Shown: positions 13,097 through 25,170, counted from the stretch's first letter. The stretch is 64,000 nucleotides of DNA from Zygnema cylindricum (GCA_037447655.1 JBBHKE010002945.1:1-64000); one strand, 5' to 3'. The notes: generated by a model from the letters alone, not told the origin. Program-made: numbers and translations.

Positions 13097-14331
13097 TGTT
13101 GAAATGTATGTATTTTCTAGGTCTGTTTTGCAAAAAATAAATAGAGTAAGTCAACAAAGGCAGCCTGCTTCTTGCTCAAATCTCTCCGGTCCCCATACTT
13201 GTTGCAGTCACTGAAGACCAGAGAGAGAGCTAGAGCCATGGCCGTCTAAAGAGGATAGGCTAATTCGTCGTTTGTACCAAAATGATTGAGCCGAGTTCAG
13301 GATTTGATCCTGGTACCTACTCACTATATTAGACGTTAGCTTTAGCCAATAGCTTAGAGTAAACAATGGCATGTGTGGGGTACAATAGGTATATATAAGT
13401 GTAGAAGTAGAGAAATCTAACAAACTAACAAATAACCAAACTGCTCTTGACCAGATATGAACCATGGTCTATGGTTATATTTGTAGAGGTTAGCCTGAAC
13501 CAATAAGGCGTTATCGAAACAGTACACGTGTCGGGTTTTATAAATACATAAACTTTAACGCAACAGCTAATTAACAGCAGACTAACCAAAAGGAGCAATT
13601 CCTGCATGTACGCGAATCTGAACCGTGTAAAATATGTTTTGATCGGACGACCGGTATTATAGCCGCCACGCGAAGTGAGCTTTTGGCAGCATACGGAGAT
13701 AGCATCACGCGGTGCCACGTGGCGCCACATTATTTGATACCAAAGAAGATGGAAGGAGGAACCATGGCTTCCGATTTGACAGGTGTCACCTTATAGACCT
13801 TGTCGTACAATGGTCGTACAATAAGTACATCGCCCATTGTACCTTCTTGTACTATATAGTGTTCCTATTGGACTAGGGTTTAGTAGTAGGTAGTCGTAAG
13901 TAGGCAGACCAAGACTTAGTGATATTTAGGTACCTCTCTCTAAGAGAGCTTGTAACTAAAAAGGTCATCTTTGACCAGCCATAACTTAATGCTCGGGTGA
14001 GCAAATTCAGTGATTCTTTTTGCTGCGGACTCAGGGGAGTCCAAGCTACACAAGGGTGTAGTCGGTCAGAGTCTTTGCGTGCCAGGGTGGCACTTATTCA
14101 GTGGGAAAGTCAAAGTGGGGAATATTGTCCAAAACACATATTGAAGCTTTGCATTTTGTGGTGGAACTGAGCACACAGGAGGTCTTCTCTTCACAGGGGT
14201 GAAGGTATATTGGGGTTCTTATTTTCAAGGGATCATTTATTTGGGTTTATATCAACTTGGAGTTAGCACTATCTAGATTAGCTTCTTTTGGATCTGCGAA
14301 TTCTGTGGGCAATGGAGCCCATAGAATTTCA
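13097..14331 (+). mobile_element. Solo LTR inside copia A RT region
   Basis: This 1235-bp LTR runs from TGTTGAAATG to ATAGAATTTCA and is flanked by the exact duplication AATTC at 13092-13096 and 14332-14336. Removing it restores continuous copia sequence between the end of the RT core and the RNase H linker. Its last 20 bp (ATGGAGCCCATAGAATTTCA) still carry the in-frame gag start used by this copia group, so it is a copia LTR of the same clade. A box B-like sequence is at 13300-13310, antisense to the LTR. Confidence 0.93.
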
Positions 14332-17300
14332 AATTCCCAAAATATATTTTGCTTCCCCCATATCCTTCATTTCAAATCTCCCCTTAAGATCGGTTTTCAA
14401 TTTATTAATTTTTTCCATTGATTTACTTAAAACAAGCAAATCATCAACATAAATTGCAATAAATATAAAACCTTCCTCGTCTTCGAAAAAAATAGAATGA
14501 GTGATCTGAGCTGATCTGGATATATCCCAAACCAGTAAGAAACTCATCAAGCTTATTATTCCACTGTCGAGGCGCCTGTTTCAAACCATAAAGAGATTTA
14601 ATCATCCGACATACCTTACTCTCCTCTCCTTCCTCCACAAACCCTTCGGGATGTCGCATGAAGATCTCCTCTTCCAATTCTCCATGAAAAAAGGCTGTCT
14701 TAATGTCCATATGGTGCACTTCCATGTCTTCCGCTGCTGCGAGGCTGAGAAGTATGCGGACAGAGGGAAATCTTACCACCGGGGCAAAGGTTTCCTCGTA
14801 GTCAATTCCCTCATTTTGTGTAAATCCCTTTGCCACTAATCGGGCCTTGTAGCGCTCGATTGTGTTATATGGGCTCAATTTTAATTTGAAAACCCACTCA
14901 CAACCGATTGGTTTTCGGTTAGGTGGACAATCCACCAGCTCCCAAGTATCCGCTGCCATAATTGAGGCCATCTCCTCATTGATGGCTGTCATCCACCGAT
15001 TTCTTTCTGGACAAGTCATCGCCTCTCCATAAGTTTGAGGTTCATCTTGATGAGATAGTTTAGTTACCTTGTTATTAACCTGTTTTTCTTGCAGTATTTT
15101 GCTACTTCTCCTTCCCCCCTCAAAATCTGAGGCCGGAATAGATGGTTCTCGTGGATTCTTTCGAACAAACTCAGCTTCTCCCCTATCCCTTGATTTCGAA
15201 TCAATTTCCACCACGTCTTCCGCTTCGGGTAGAGTTGTCACTGGAGTTTCCACAGCCGAGTCCTTTTCGGTCTGATTTATACCTGCAAGAATGTCATCTT
15301 TTCTAAAACGTGGATAGTGAGTAAGCTCAAAGTCATCGGAATTTTTTGACTCAAATCTGATTTTTACTGACTCTGTATATTTGAAGGGATCCACAGACTT
15401 TCCTTCATCCATAACTACTAGATGATTTACTAAGATTATATCTTCCCTTTTTAGATCATAAACTCTATATCTTTTAACATCCTCATCATATCCTAATAAG
15501 TATCCCGGTTTTCCTTTAGGATCTAGCTTCCAATTAGACCGATCTGTATCTAGACTGAATACTTAACTGCCGAAAACCTTTAAGTGAGATATGTCTGGTT
15601 TCCGGCGTGTCCATCTCTCATAAGGTGTTTGATCTTTTATAGGTGAAGTAAAAACTCTGTTTTTGAGGTAATTAGCACAGTTCATTGCTTCTGCCTAAAA
15701 CCTTTTTCCTATCTTCTTATCTGACAACATACTTCTAGCACTATCACTTAGTGTTCTATTTAACCTTTCAGCTACCCCATTCTGTTCCGGGTTTTCTGGA
15801 ACTGTCTTTTGGTGTTGAACCCCATTTTCCCTCAGAAAATCCTCAAACTGGTTAGAAGTATACTCTCCACCATTGTCACTCCTTATTCTCTTGATTGGAG
15901 TTTCATGGAGTTTTTTTCTCCATGCTTTATATTGTCTAAAACAATCCTGAGCGTCGGACTTGTTTTTCAAAAAATACACTCGGGAATACCGAGACCAATC
16001 ATCAGTGATAGTCATCATAAATCTCTTCCCCCCTGGTGAGGGCACTTTAGCCGGTCCCCAAATAACTGTGTGTACTAGATCTAGAATTTTTTCTCCTTTA
16101 CAGGTGGCTGTTTTAGGAAAGGGTAATCTGTGTGTTTTACCTTGAGCACATCCACTACAATCACTTATATTATCACTCTCACTGAACTTAATCCCTTCCA
16201 CCACTCCCATCTTTTTCATCTCTCTTAACTTGTCTAGATTCACATGCCCAAGCCTCTTATGCCACATCATAATATCATGAACACCTGCATAATAAAGTTT
16301 CTTCTTTTTATTACTTAAAACCAGCCTAAACATCCCATGGCTATCTTTCTCATCAATGAAATAGACATCCTCCTCAAAACTAGCAGTAAAGACTCCTTCC
16401 GTAGTGCTAGTAAAAAAACCCTTATAATCTAATACAAATGTAGAGATGAGGTTTTTGTTCAGCTCCGGAATAAACAATACATAGGAGAATGTTACTATGG
16501 ATATTTTTCCTTCTACTAACACTTTCAAATCTACCGATCCTACAAGAGTAGTGGTGACTATCCTCCCATCCCCGTACTCTTTTTCTACGGTGGGAATATT
16601 TTTTATCTTAGTGAACAGGTGCCTATCCTTACACATGTGCATGGAGGCACCTGAATCTACAATCCAGCCTGCTTCACCTTTCAATCCACCGTAAGCACAT
16701 TTCTGCCTTCGTGGAATTTCGACCTTGTTTTTTGCCTCCAACTCCTCATCTAAAAGAAGCTCATCGTCCTCGTCCTCGGATTCCGCCTCATGTACCTGTG
16801 TCACAAGACCCTATTTTTTTCCTCTCAAGGTACCACCGGTCTGCCCCTCCATTAACCGAAGCTTGGTTAGCTTAGTGCACTCTGCCATATAGTGCCCAGG
16901 TTTCTTACAAAAATGACATAAACCTTTGGGAGCCCTTGGTCCAAACTCGTCGGTCTGATTTTTTTGCTCCCTCCCCCCATAGTTTCCGACCGGTTTCCGA
17001 GAATCCTTGTTCCTCCAATCGGTCGCAGTTGCCAAGGCTTGGCCACTCTTTCCTCCCCTTCGGATCTCAATCGCATTCTCCCGAACGAGAATCATCCCTA
17101 CCCCTAAGTTCCATGTCCAACTTGAGTCCGGCAAGTCCTGCACACGGTTGACTATGTCCTCGAACTCATCGGGTAACTTCATCAGTAAACAGTTAACCTT
17201 TACTTTTTAACTAAAATCATTTCCCGCACTCTCTAGCTCCATGAAGAGTGTAGCAAGCTCATTGCAAAAATCCAACATCTTCCCCCCTTTGTATACATAC

Positions 17301-17779
17301 TCCTTAACTTTTGATCAGCCAACTGTTGTCGCTGAATCGTACCACTTCGTTTCATCCCTATGAGAGCCATCCAAAGATCGGATGCCCTCTCCACCTGCAA
17401 ATGAGGACATGCAAGTCCTTGAGTGAGATGGCGTAGGATGAAGTGTTTTGCCGCCATATTGTTGAAGTCCCAGGTTTCAGTATCATTCTCCTCGTTCCTC
17501 GGAATAGGTGACATGAATGCTAAACCAGTTGCTATTGGTGTGGTCGCCTCCTTCTCCTTTCCTTTGTCCACCACCTCTCCTTCCTTTGTTTCCTCTGTTG
17601 AAGGTGGATCCTCTTTTCTGGTGAATCTGCTTCCTCCAATCCCTGGAGGAATTCCAAGACTTGATGGACGCCCCAACCCTCCACTCACTATCCCCCAAAA
17701 CCTTTTTTCGCGTAGAGCTCCTATCATCATACTTTCCCAGTATATGAAGCCAATTCCATTAAATATTGGTACCCTTGAG

Positions 17780-17793
17780 GGTGGGCCCATAAC
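17780..17793 (-). promoter_or_regulatory. Primer-binding site of copia A
   Basis: The element strand reads GTTATGGGCCCACC one base after the LTR. This is exactly complementary to GGTGGGCCCATAAC, the anticodon stem-loop of plant initiator tRNA-Met as I know it. Use of an internal half of this tRNA is known from Drosophila copia. The site also encodes V-M-G-P in gag. Confidence 0.82.
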
Positions 17794-18542
17794 TTGAAAC
17801 TCTGAGACCTCCATAAGTCCTCAGAGTGGACAGCTTCCAAGAAGCCTCTAGGATAACCCTGACCCCTTTGTGTTTCAGCAAAAACAACTGCCACCCTGGC
17901 AGAGAATAACTCTGACCAACTTCACCCTGTGAAGGGAAGACTCCTTTGAGTCGATAGCAAAAAGAATCTCTGAATTTGCTCCTCTGAGCAGTAAGTTATG
18001 GAGGGTCAAAGTTGACCTTTTGTACAGAAGCTCTCTGGGAGAGAGGGTCCTATCTCCTAATTTTTCTAAGTCCTGTCTCTCTCACAGACTCTATCTAGTG
18101 ATGTACGGAGCCAATCAGATTACAGTTCTGTACACAAAAGTACAGCTGCCGGTGTACTTTCTGTACGGACACTGTACGACATGGCCTAAATATCGACACG
18201 TGGTAATTCGGATTCGCTCCCGTAATCCTCGGAGATGCCGCGATCCAATGTAATTCAGCCACGTGTCATCCGATGTGGCGATGACCACAAACCGCCGAAA
18301 TCCTCTTCCGCGATCTCGGCGTTAATTCCGGCCGTCCGATTGAATTCACATTTAATCGTATCCGTAATAAATACATGCGCGGTATTCGTTTTATTAAATA
18401 AATAAATGCGCGGTATTGGTTTTTTATCCGTACCGCAATCCGTACTTTTACATTAATGGATCTATGTCTCCGGTAAACAGTTACAGTTAAATGAATTATC
18501 CTACCTGATAATGTTTAATTAAATATCAAACCATATAGTACG

Positions 18543-20029
18543 TGTCGTGCATGAGAGGCAAGCAAGCAAACATGCATCACAACCAGCAAAGTCATGCTCA
18601 CAAACATACACAACAACGGAAATAAATATGAAAAGTCAAAAAATATATACACCATGAGAAGGACCAAAAATGAAAATGACCTTAAGAGAGAAGAGGAAGA
18701 ATACTCCCCTAGAGTGAAGTGGACCCAATAATTTATGCTAAGCCAGGAGGTAGCCACTAGGCTCTCTGGTCTTTATCACATTCCCTACAAGAGTTATCCC
18801 GTTACGACAGCAAAGCAAGAAATATTCCAACCGGAACAAGGGAAAATCCAAATCCGATCAAAAAAACACTCTTTTCAAGCCAACCGAAATACAAACAAGA
18901 TACAAATACACAACCAAACCGTCAAGCTGCCCGAGGAAGGCACAGCAAGGTACAGATGTGCTCCCCCACGATCTCCAATTCCACACTTCCACCAAAAGAC
19001 CAAGTTTGGAGGGAAACCTTCCGGACGTGGCCTTAGGCCGTGTGGATTAAAAACGTGGGCAGAAATAAAAGGTGAAATATTCTTAACCTATCTAGCCTCT
19101 ACAGCTAGCTAGCAAGGAGAAGAAAGACACGTGGGCAATCGGTGAGAGAGAGAGCAAGAGAAAAGCTCCGCTGCCAAGAGAAAATTCTTGTCCAAAAGCT
19201 AAATTCTCTAAGTCTGAGAATTAGGCTAAGTAAGAGCTAAACTAAGCCTAAGCGAAATTAGCCTACGTTTAGTCTACTTTACATGCATGAAACTACTAAA
19301 GATGTAGGCCAATAGGCGGCCAACATCGTCTGCCGTACGCCTGACAAAATCCACCATCCAAGGGTAAAAACCCTCCCTAACTACATGTGCGCGAACCTAC
19401 ATGGGTTCGCGACTTGAATAAATAAATAAATAGTGTATCGAAGCGTTGCTCGAGAATCGCGATTCGCCTCCAAACGATACTCCACGTACATACTTCGAAA
19501 TCGCGTGCATACGCACGAATCGAAGCATACCGCACGAAATAAAAGGTCTAGCACGAAATGAAAGGTATCGCACGAAATAATTGAAGTGTACCTGCACACG
19601 AAACGAAATAATACCACGCACGAAATTAGTACGGTTCAACAAACATATAAATAAATGAACTGGCGCGAAATTTCGCACGTGCGAACGAAAAGTTAGACGT
19701 GCGTGCATCAAATCTTGCGTGCATGCATGAAATCGCGCGTGCATGAGAAATACTGCGCGTGCGTGCAAAATACCGCGCGTGCATGAGAAATAATGCGCGT
19801 GCGTAAGAAATACCGCGCGTGCATGAGAAATATCGCGCGTGCGTGAGAAATACCACGCGTGCATGAGAAATACTGCGCGCGCGTGACAAATACCGCGCGT
19901 GCGTAAGAAATACTGCGCGCGCGTGAGAAATATCGCGCGTGCGTGCAAAATATTGCGCGTGCGTGCATTATATCGTGCGCGCACGTCGAATATCGCGCGT
20001 GCGGGCAACCGACATGATGCGGCATGACA
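18543..20029. mobile_element. Solo LTR inside copia A 5' LTR
   Basis: A 1487-bp insert starts TGTCGTGCATG and ends GCATGACA, giving TGTC/GACA inverted ends. It is flanked by TACG at 18539-18542 and 20030-20033. The other LTR of copia A has the uninterrupted empty site. TG/CA ends with a 4-bp duplication fit an LTR. The interior carries a 20-bp GC-rich array (about 19725-20000) and no domain I recognise. Orientation is not determined. Confidence 0.85.
19725..20000. repeat. 20-bp GC-rich tandem array
   Basis: About 13-14 imperfect copies of a 20-bp unit of the type CGCGCGTGCGTGAGAAATAC. Because 20 is not a multiple of three, all frames cycle through the same His-Ala-Arg-rich peptide, which produces long phantom frames on the minus strand. 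It lies in the solo LTR at 18543-20029. Confidence 0.9.
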
Positions 20030-21720
20030 TACGTAACACTAGTTAAAGACTAAACGGCTAAGGCTACCAGCTACCTGCTGTTTGCCGGCTTGTAGGTACC
20101 AGGATCAAATCCTGTGGCCGGCACATACCTTTTAGTAAATAAACCCCTAACTAATATATATTTCCCGTAAACCTTTGGATAGCCTAGGTAGCCATGGCTC
20201 TAGCTCCATCTCCAATTTCTCAATGACTGCGACAAGTTTGAGAGTTGGAGAGAGAAGTTAGAGGTAGACTGCCTCGGCTTCTTTGTATATTTCTATTTAG
20301 ACCTAGAAAATACTTTAAATGAACCATTAATTTCTACAACTTTCGTGCTTACGACACACTTTGTGCGCACGCGATGTTTCGTGCGTACTTTATTAAATGA
20401 ATTTAATGTGGTTGTACGAATGGATATTCGGGTTGGGGAAAAAGTGAAATTAATTGAAGTTCGACGAACGAAATAATAATTTGAGTGACGTGAACCAATG
20501 CACGTAATTTATGGAATGCGTTGGAGAAATGGACGGCGGATCGCAAAGCGATCCGACGTAAGATATTTGAAAAAGTTGAAATGGTACGTCGCACGTACAA
20601 AACATAATGCGACTGTGGCATTTATGGAAAAGGACGAGACGGTACAAAGAATCTTATTTTACACGTGTACTTTAAATTTGGTAGGCGTAATTTATGGCGA
20701 AGTACGTAATTGCGGTATGGACAAATTTGGATGGTTTGACGTCGTTTTGTCAAGTGGACTTTGAGACCACGTGGCGTGACATCAAGGGTGTAAAATAAAA
20801 GCTACAGACAGCGGACAAGGGCAGCCGTAATTTTTCATGGAGTGGGGACGTGAAATCGCGTCAAATCACCAGATGTACATTTTGGACGTCTCGGATTGTT
20901 TGACGAAATTTGAGGAGTTTCGTTGAGTGACTCAGCATACGATTTTGTGAGATTGTGTGTACTTGTAAATATTTGTAACAACAGTGGTTTGTCTTTTTGT
21001 GTATTAGTTAATAGTGTAGATTTATTTATTCTAACATACCTTGAATTATTCGGGTATACTCACATTAATTTAAGTAGATGGTAGACTGCGTACGACTGGT
21101 ATGCCTCCGTACATTTAGTAGTGAACCTGAGCATAAACTTGTAGGACTTAGTTTATTTTAGTATCACAATGAATTTTATCAAAGCAATGGCATACTGTCT
21201 TTCTGCAACTTTTACCTGATGATGTGATCACCCAAATTTATGTTTTTGATGAAACTTTGTAGAGATATTCTTTGACCTACAAAGTATATGTGTGTATAGT
21301 TTCATTTTGTTTTGTCAATTCTGTAGATTTATGTGGGAAGTCTAATTGGTTAGTTTGAGAAGCTGTCAGCTGTTTTTGGGAAACTCTGGAGCTTATATCT
21401 TCTAGATTCCTTGGTGGATTTGGCTGTTACTTTGGGAGTTTGCAGTGTCTATGGTACAGTGTATATTGATGCAGTTTTTTGTGATTCTGTTTACTGTGGA
21501 GTAATCTGTGCTGTCTCAAACATAGTTGTTTTAGGGTAGTCTGTGGGTGTCTTCCTTGAGTAATCCATTGTTGAAATAGGCTATGGACAACAGAGGGCTC
21601 CCGAAATGTCGCTCTAAGACCAACAAATTGTTTTTTGGCGATAAGTGGAAAAGTATATAAAACGATATATAATTAGTACGTTATATTAAACTGTATTATC
21701 TTTTTGGTTGTGTATAGCGT

Positions 21721-22163
21721 TGAAATTCTATGGGCTCTATTGCCACATATAATTCGCAGATCCAAAGAAGCTAATCTAGATAGTGCCGACTCCAAGTTTA
21801 TATAAACCCAAATGATTGACCCCCTTGACAATCAGAACCCCATTACAGCTTCACCCTTGTGAAATAAGACTTTCTGTGTGCTCAGTTCCACCAGAGAATG
21901 CAAAGTTAGAATATGAGATTTGGACACATTCATTCACTTTGACTTTCCTTTATAAATGCAGCCATCATGGCAGGAAAAAACCCTGACCGACTAAACCCTT
22001 GTGTAGCCTAGACTCCCCTTAGTCCGCAGCAAAAAGAATCACTAAAAATGGTCAAGTAAATTAAATGTTATGGCTGGTCAAAGTTTGCCTTTTATACAAG
22101 ATGCTCTCTAAGAGAGGCAGCTACCTACCAAAAATATTCTAAGTTATAAAAAGCCTACTCACA
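21721..22163 (-). mobile_element. Copia LTR fragment (3' part)
   Basis: The left edge TGAAATTCTATGGGCTC is the inverse of the LTR end found at 14315-14331. The body shares the R-U5-like blocks of the copia LTRs (CAGCAAAAAGAATCACT, CTCTCTAAGAGAG). The right edge stops in mid-LTR near 22163, so this is a truncated copy. It lies in the split hAT-type MITE. Confidence 0.75.
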
Positions 22164-22357
22164 ACCGCACAATCATCGCCGATAGTTACTGAACCGGTGT
22201 TATCGCGATAAAAACTGATTTTGTCGGTTCTTGTATCAAATCGGTTTTTGATAGTGATAACATTGGTACCAATATATCGTGCAAATATATCGATTATTGG
22301 TATGCTGAAAAAGGGTCATATCGGTTATCGAAAAATGGCTACCGATACACAACACTA

Positions 22358-22788
22358 CGGTGAAATATATTTCGGCAATGATTTTCGGTTGGAGTGTTGG
22401 ATTTGAATCCAACATGTATGAAGGCACATGGCCTATGCGACGTGTGAGAATTCCTACCGTATAGTACTACATCATGACACGTATCTCAATAATCCTCGTG
22501 TTGCGGTCTTACATATTCCGTAAATAATTACAAGCGAAGGGTGAGGTGGGTAGTCAATTACATAACCGGATGGAGCCGATGCTTTGTGGATGAATTCTGA
22601 AGTATAATCCAACTGTCATTGTTACCTCACATACCTTTGGCGAATATTGGTAAGATATGTGTAATGCTGCCTGTCAAATAAAAACAAGATAATAAGTTAC
22701 GATGTGTTATGAACAACCTCACTTTCGTCTAATGGAACTCCACCCTTATCCCATTTTGTATGTTTTGTTTCTCCCGTCTAACCATATG
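22358..22788. other. Intergenic, no feature seen
   Basis: No gene, repeat or inverted structure is supported here between two hAT-type MITEs. Confidence 0.4.
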
Positions 22789-22796
22789 GTTTTTAC

Positions 22797-23593
22797 TAGT
22801 GTTGTGTATCGGTAAGGATTTGCCGATAACCAAATGGGCATTTTTTCGGGTAGCCGATAATCGATATATTAGTAAAATATATCGTTATCGGTGTTATCGC
22901 CGATAAATACCTGATATATCGGTTATTATTGGCAATAATGCCGATATCGATAAATATCGGCGATATATGTAAGGACCGCACACATAATTGTACGGCCAGT
23001 ACACTCAACTGTACGTGTTATTCCTCGGACGCGCCGCCAACCCCCTTCTCCCCGATTTTGGTAGAAAATCACGATATTTCCTTCATTATTTATAATTTAA
23101 GGGGGTTTTACTTGGGTACCCCTTCCAGAATGTCCTTTTGACTGTTATTTTTTTATAAATGGCAGTTAATGTCGGCAGTTTGACAGATTGGTTAGTCTGC
23201 TTTGTTCGTCTGTTCGTGTGGTTTTTGAAAAAGTTTTATTTTACAAATTTACAATGTATTTTATTTTTTTTCGTTTTGGTACTATAATTTTAGAACCATA
23301 AACTATTATTTTAAATTTATCAACGTTTATGTGCCGCGCTATCCGTAATAAATTTCAGTTAAACAGTGTACGGAAAAAATTCTTACACGTGGCATACCAC
23401 GCTATATAAAGTCAATAATAGAATACAGTATACTATAAAATACTATTGTATGCATACTATATTTTTTTAAGTTATCGCCGATATGGAATTTGTTGGTCTC
23501 GGACCGATATATCGGGAACTCTGACCGTTCGATAATCGATAACCATCGGTATCAGTGTTATCGCGATAATTTTTTTACCGATACACAACACTA
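22797..23593. mobile_element. hAT-type MITE, second intact copy
   Basis: This 797-bp element starts TAGTGTTGTGTATCGGTAA and ends TTACCGATACACAACACTA. The octamer GTTTTTAC lies just left (22789-22796). The matching octamer is not directly to the right, because a TA-inserting MITE (23594-23792) has entered the terminal TA. Beyond that MITE and its TA copy, GTTTTTAC follows exactly at 23795-23802. The interior has short TATCGG/CGATAT palindromes. Confidence 0.92.
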
Positions 23594-23792
23594 CACCGCG
23601 AATCGTTATTAGCGTTATGAACTCTATATCGGCACCCCAAAATTTAGACATTGATACCTTAAATAGAATAAACTACACTATTTAAGGACGTGGACCATAA
23701 TCTGCCACGTCTCCTGGCACTAAATTAGAATGAATGACGCTAATTTTTTCTTTACACTAATAATTTCTCAACGCTAATAACGATTCGCGGTG
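23594..23792. mobile_element. Stowaway-like MITE in hAT terminus
   Basis: A 199-bp element between TA at 23592-23593 and TA at 23793-23794. The left end is CACCGCGAATCGTTATTAGC and the right end is its inverse. It is close in length and content to the copy at 34637-34834 (shared GACGTGGCAGATTATGG-type block, inverted). Confidence 0.92.
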
Positions 23793-23802
23793 TAGTTTTT
23801 AC

Positions 23803-25170
23803 ATCGCAATTTCTGCACTAAATTCTCTGTTACAAAAAAGCTTCTCAAAACTCTACGTGTGAACGAAGCAGCGGCGAGGTAGCGGTCTCTTTTCTCTGCG
23901 TGTGAATACGACAACGGCCTTTTCATAATACACTTGTGGAGGCAGCGGGTATCTTTGCACGATGAGAATCAGTACAAGGCTTCAAATTTGTCATACTATG
24001 AATTAGTTAATGACCGTCAGTCGACAAGGGCTTTTTGTCGGATAAAATCATAAAAGTTTGTTTCTTTGCGCCGACTTTTGTCGGCTTCTATCATTTCCCA
24101 TTGCCGCTTATTCGCTGCTTCATGTGAGCTCAAATCCGCGTCATCAGCTGTAATCATTTCATTTTGCTGGTTTCGGCCGTCCCACATGGACCAGAATCCG
24201 CGTCATCGGCTTTTATCCTTTTATTTCGTTGCTATTCGCCGATTCTTGTGGGCAAAAATCGGGGGATCATACATAAGATTTTCCGTGCGAAGTCAAGTTA
24301 GGGTTGGAAAACAATTCGTGCCTAAGCGGACTATCTTTTTTTCTTTCATGGATTTTTTACCACGGGCAACACTATTTTCACCAACGCTTTTCTTGGCCGT
24401 AAATCATAGAATAGTGTTTATAGTGCTACCTAAGCGAGTGGATTATAATCGGCCACGCTCCCTCGCGAAAATTGTTATTATATATTCTAATTTCGCACTA
24501 AAACTAATGAATCCTTAACGCTACAGTAATGATATTGTAATTTTGTAATAGCGATGGCCAGCGTACTGTACAATGCATTTCAGTACTGTACGGTGCGTTA
24601 CTGGACTGTAGCTCACTGGCAAGACCTGCTGGTAAATTTGGCTCAAAAAGACTGCCAGTGAATGTACGAATTTTCGTACAATCACTGACAGCTCCTGTCA
24701 TCATATAAGGCAATTTTTAAGGCAATTTTTTTTACTGTAATATTGTAATAATTTGATAATTTGATAATTTTATGATTTCTCTGTATAGGTTGGTCCATTG
24801 ATTTGACCAACATCATCAATTGATAAAAAAGTGCGAAAACTCGTGCAAACGCTATTTGATGGTGCATCCGTATTATATGCATACTATACGTACTCTTCTC
24901 GTTACAGTATGTGCACAATGCGGGTCTACTAGATATAGAGTTCGCACGCGTTCTCGCACTTTTTATGTAGAGTGCATTTGGTACACTGTACCTTTTCAAA
25001 AACGTACGAGCAAAGCAAATCATAAAGTACAATTGGTGCAAATGTACCTTTTTGAAAATGTACTGTTGATGCCAGCTAAGCGAATCAAACCAATTTTAAA
25101 ATTCAAAATTGCAATACGATACTGCTGTTTTGAAAAGACCACCAGGACTTTGCTTGAGTGTTACAGTATA
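23803..25170. other. Intergenic, degenerate repeats
   Basis: About 24065-24260 contains roughly 90-bp degenerate repeats around CCGCGTCATC and GCCGATTCTTGTGG, which give a 150-codon frame that I regard as non-coding. The remainder has TGTAC-rich short palindromes near 24565-24600. No gene is supported. Confidence 0.45.

Larger units (their letters stand above)
12215..17814 (-). pseudogene. Copia A gag-pol polyprotein, broken
   Basis: The Ty1/copia order of domains is complete. Gag starts at the ATG at 17814 (MEVSEFQVMGPPSRVPIFNG). A zinc knuckle CHFCKKPGHYMAEC is at about 16878-16919, and a protease motif WIVDSGASMHMC near 16640-16670. Integrase shows RSDNGGEY and PEQNGVAERLN (about 15770-15890). 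Reverse transcriptase shows the catalytic YVDD at about 14442-14453, and RNase H shows WSDASYGD near 12680. Breaks seen: a frameshift in gag near 17290 with a following stop; a stop at 16811-16813; a stop at 15695-15697; a stop inside the missing start of the RT block; a frameshift near 14490; a 1.2-kb solo LTR at 13097-14331; and a stop at 12513-12515. The product cannot be made. Domain order (integrase before RT) is established for copia. Confidence 0.92.
11150..20338 (-). mobile_element. Ty1/copia element A
   Basis: A full-length but dead copia element on the minus strand. Its 3' LTR is 11150-12202 (1053 bp). Its 5' LTR is 17795-20338, about 1057 bp once the solo LTR at 18543-20029 is removed. 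LTRs read TGTAGAAATTAATGG to GTTTCA on the element strand. The primer-binding site is 17780-17793 and a purine tract lies at 12203-12217. The gag-pol region is 12215-17814. The pentamers beside the element (TGTTT and ACTTT) match at three of five bases, so the target duplication is eroded. Confidence 0.92.
11131..21592 (+). mobile_element. LTR of family X, split by copia A
   Basis: The LTR is in two pieces, 11131-11149 (TGTTGTTTTTGAAATGTTT) and 20339-21592 (ending CTATGGACAACA), about 1273 bp in total. An exact 5-bp duplication GAGGG lies at 11126-11130 and 21593-21597. The first bases match the start of the LTR at 53985, and the interior matches the 8158 LTR in inverse orientation. Copia element A sits 19 bp inside it. 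No coding region of this family is in the window. Confidence 0.85.
11056..22357. mobile_element. hAT-type MITE split by nested LTR elements
   Basis: Three separated pieces form one hAT-type MITE related to the copy at 4130-4590. They are 11056-11130 (left end, GAGTGTTATGTATCGG), 21593-21720, and about 22164-22357 (right end, ACCGATACACAACACTA). The join GATTGGTGAGGG / GAGGGCTCCCG matches continuous sequence in the 4130 copy. An LTR with GAGGG duplication fills the first gap and an LTR fragment fills the second. The two flanking octamers (AAATGACT and CGGTGAAA) do not match, so the outer duplication has decayed or the ends have shifted. Confidence 0.72.

Noticed and set aside
19397-20008. A 203-codon open frame on the minus strand rich in His, Ala, Arg and Tyr
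   Set aside because: It is the translation of a 20-bp tandem repeat; overlapping frames give the same peptide. It lies in a solo LTR.
24066-24518. A 150-codon open frame on the plus strand
   Set aside because: It runs through degenerate 90-bp repeats, has no family features, and its composition matches the flanking non-coding DNA.
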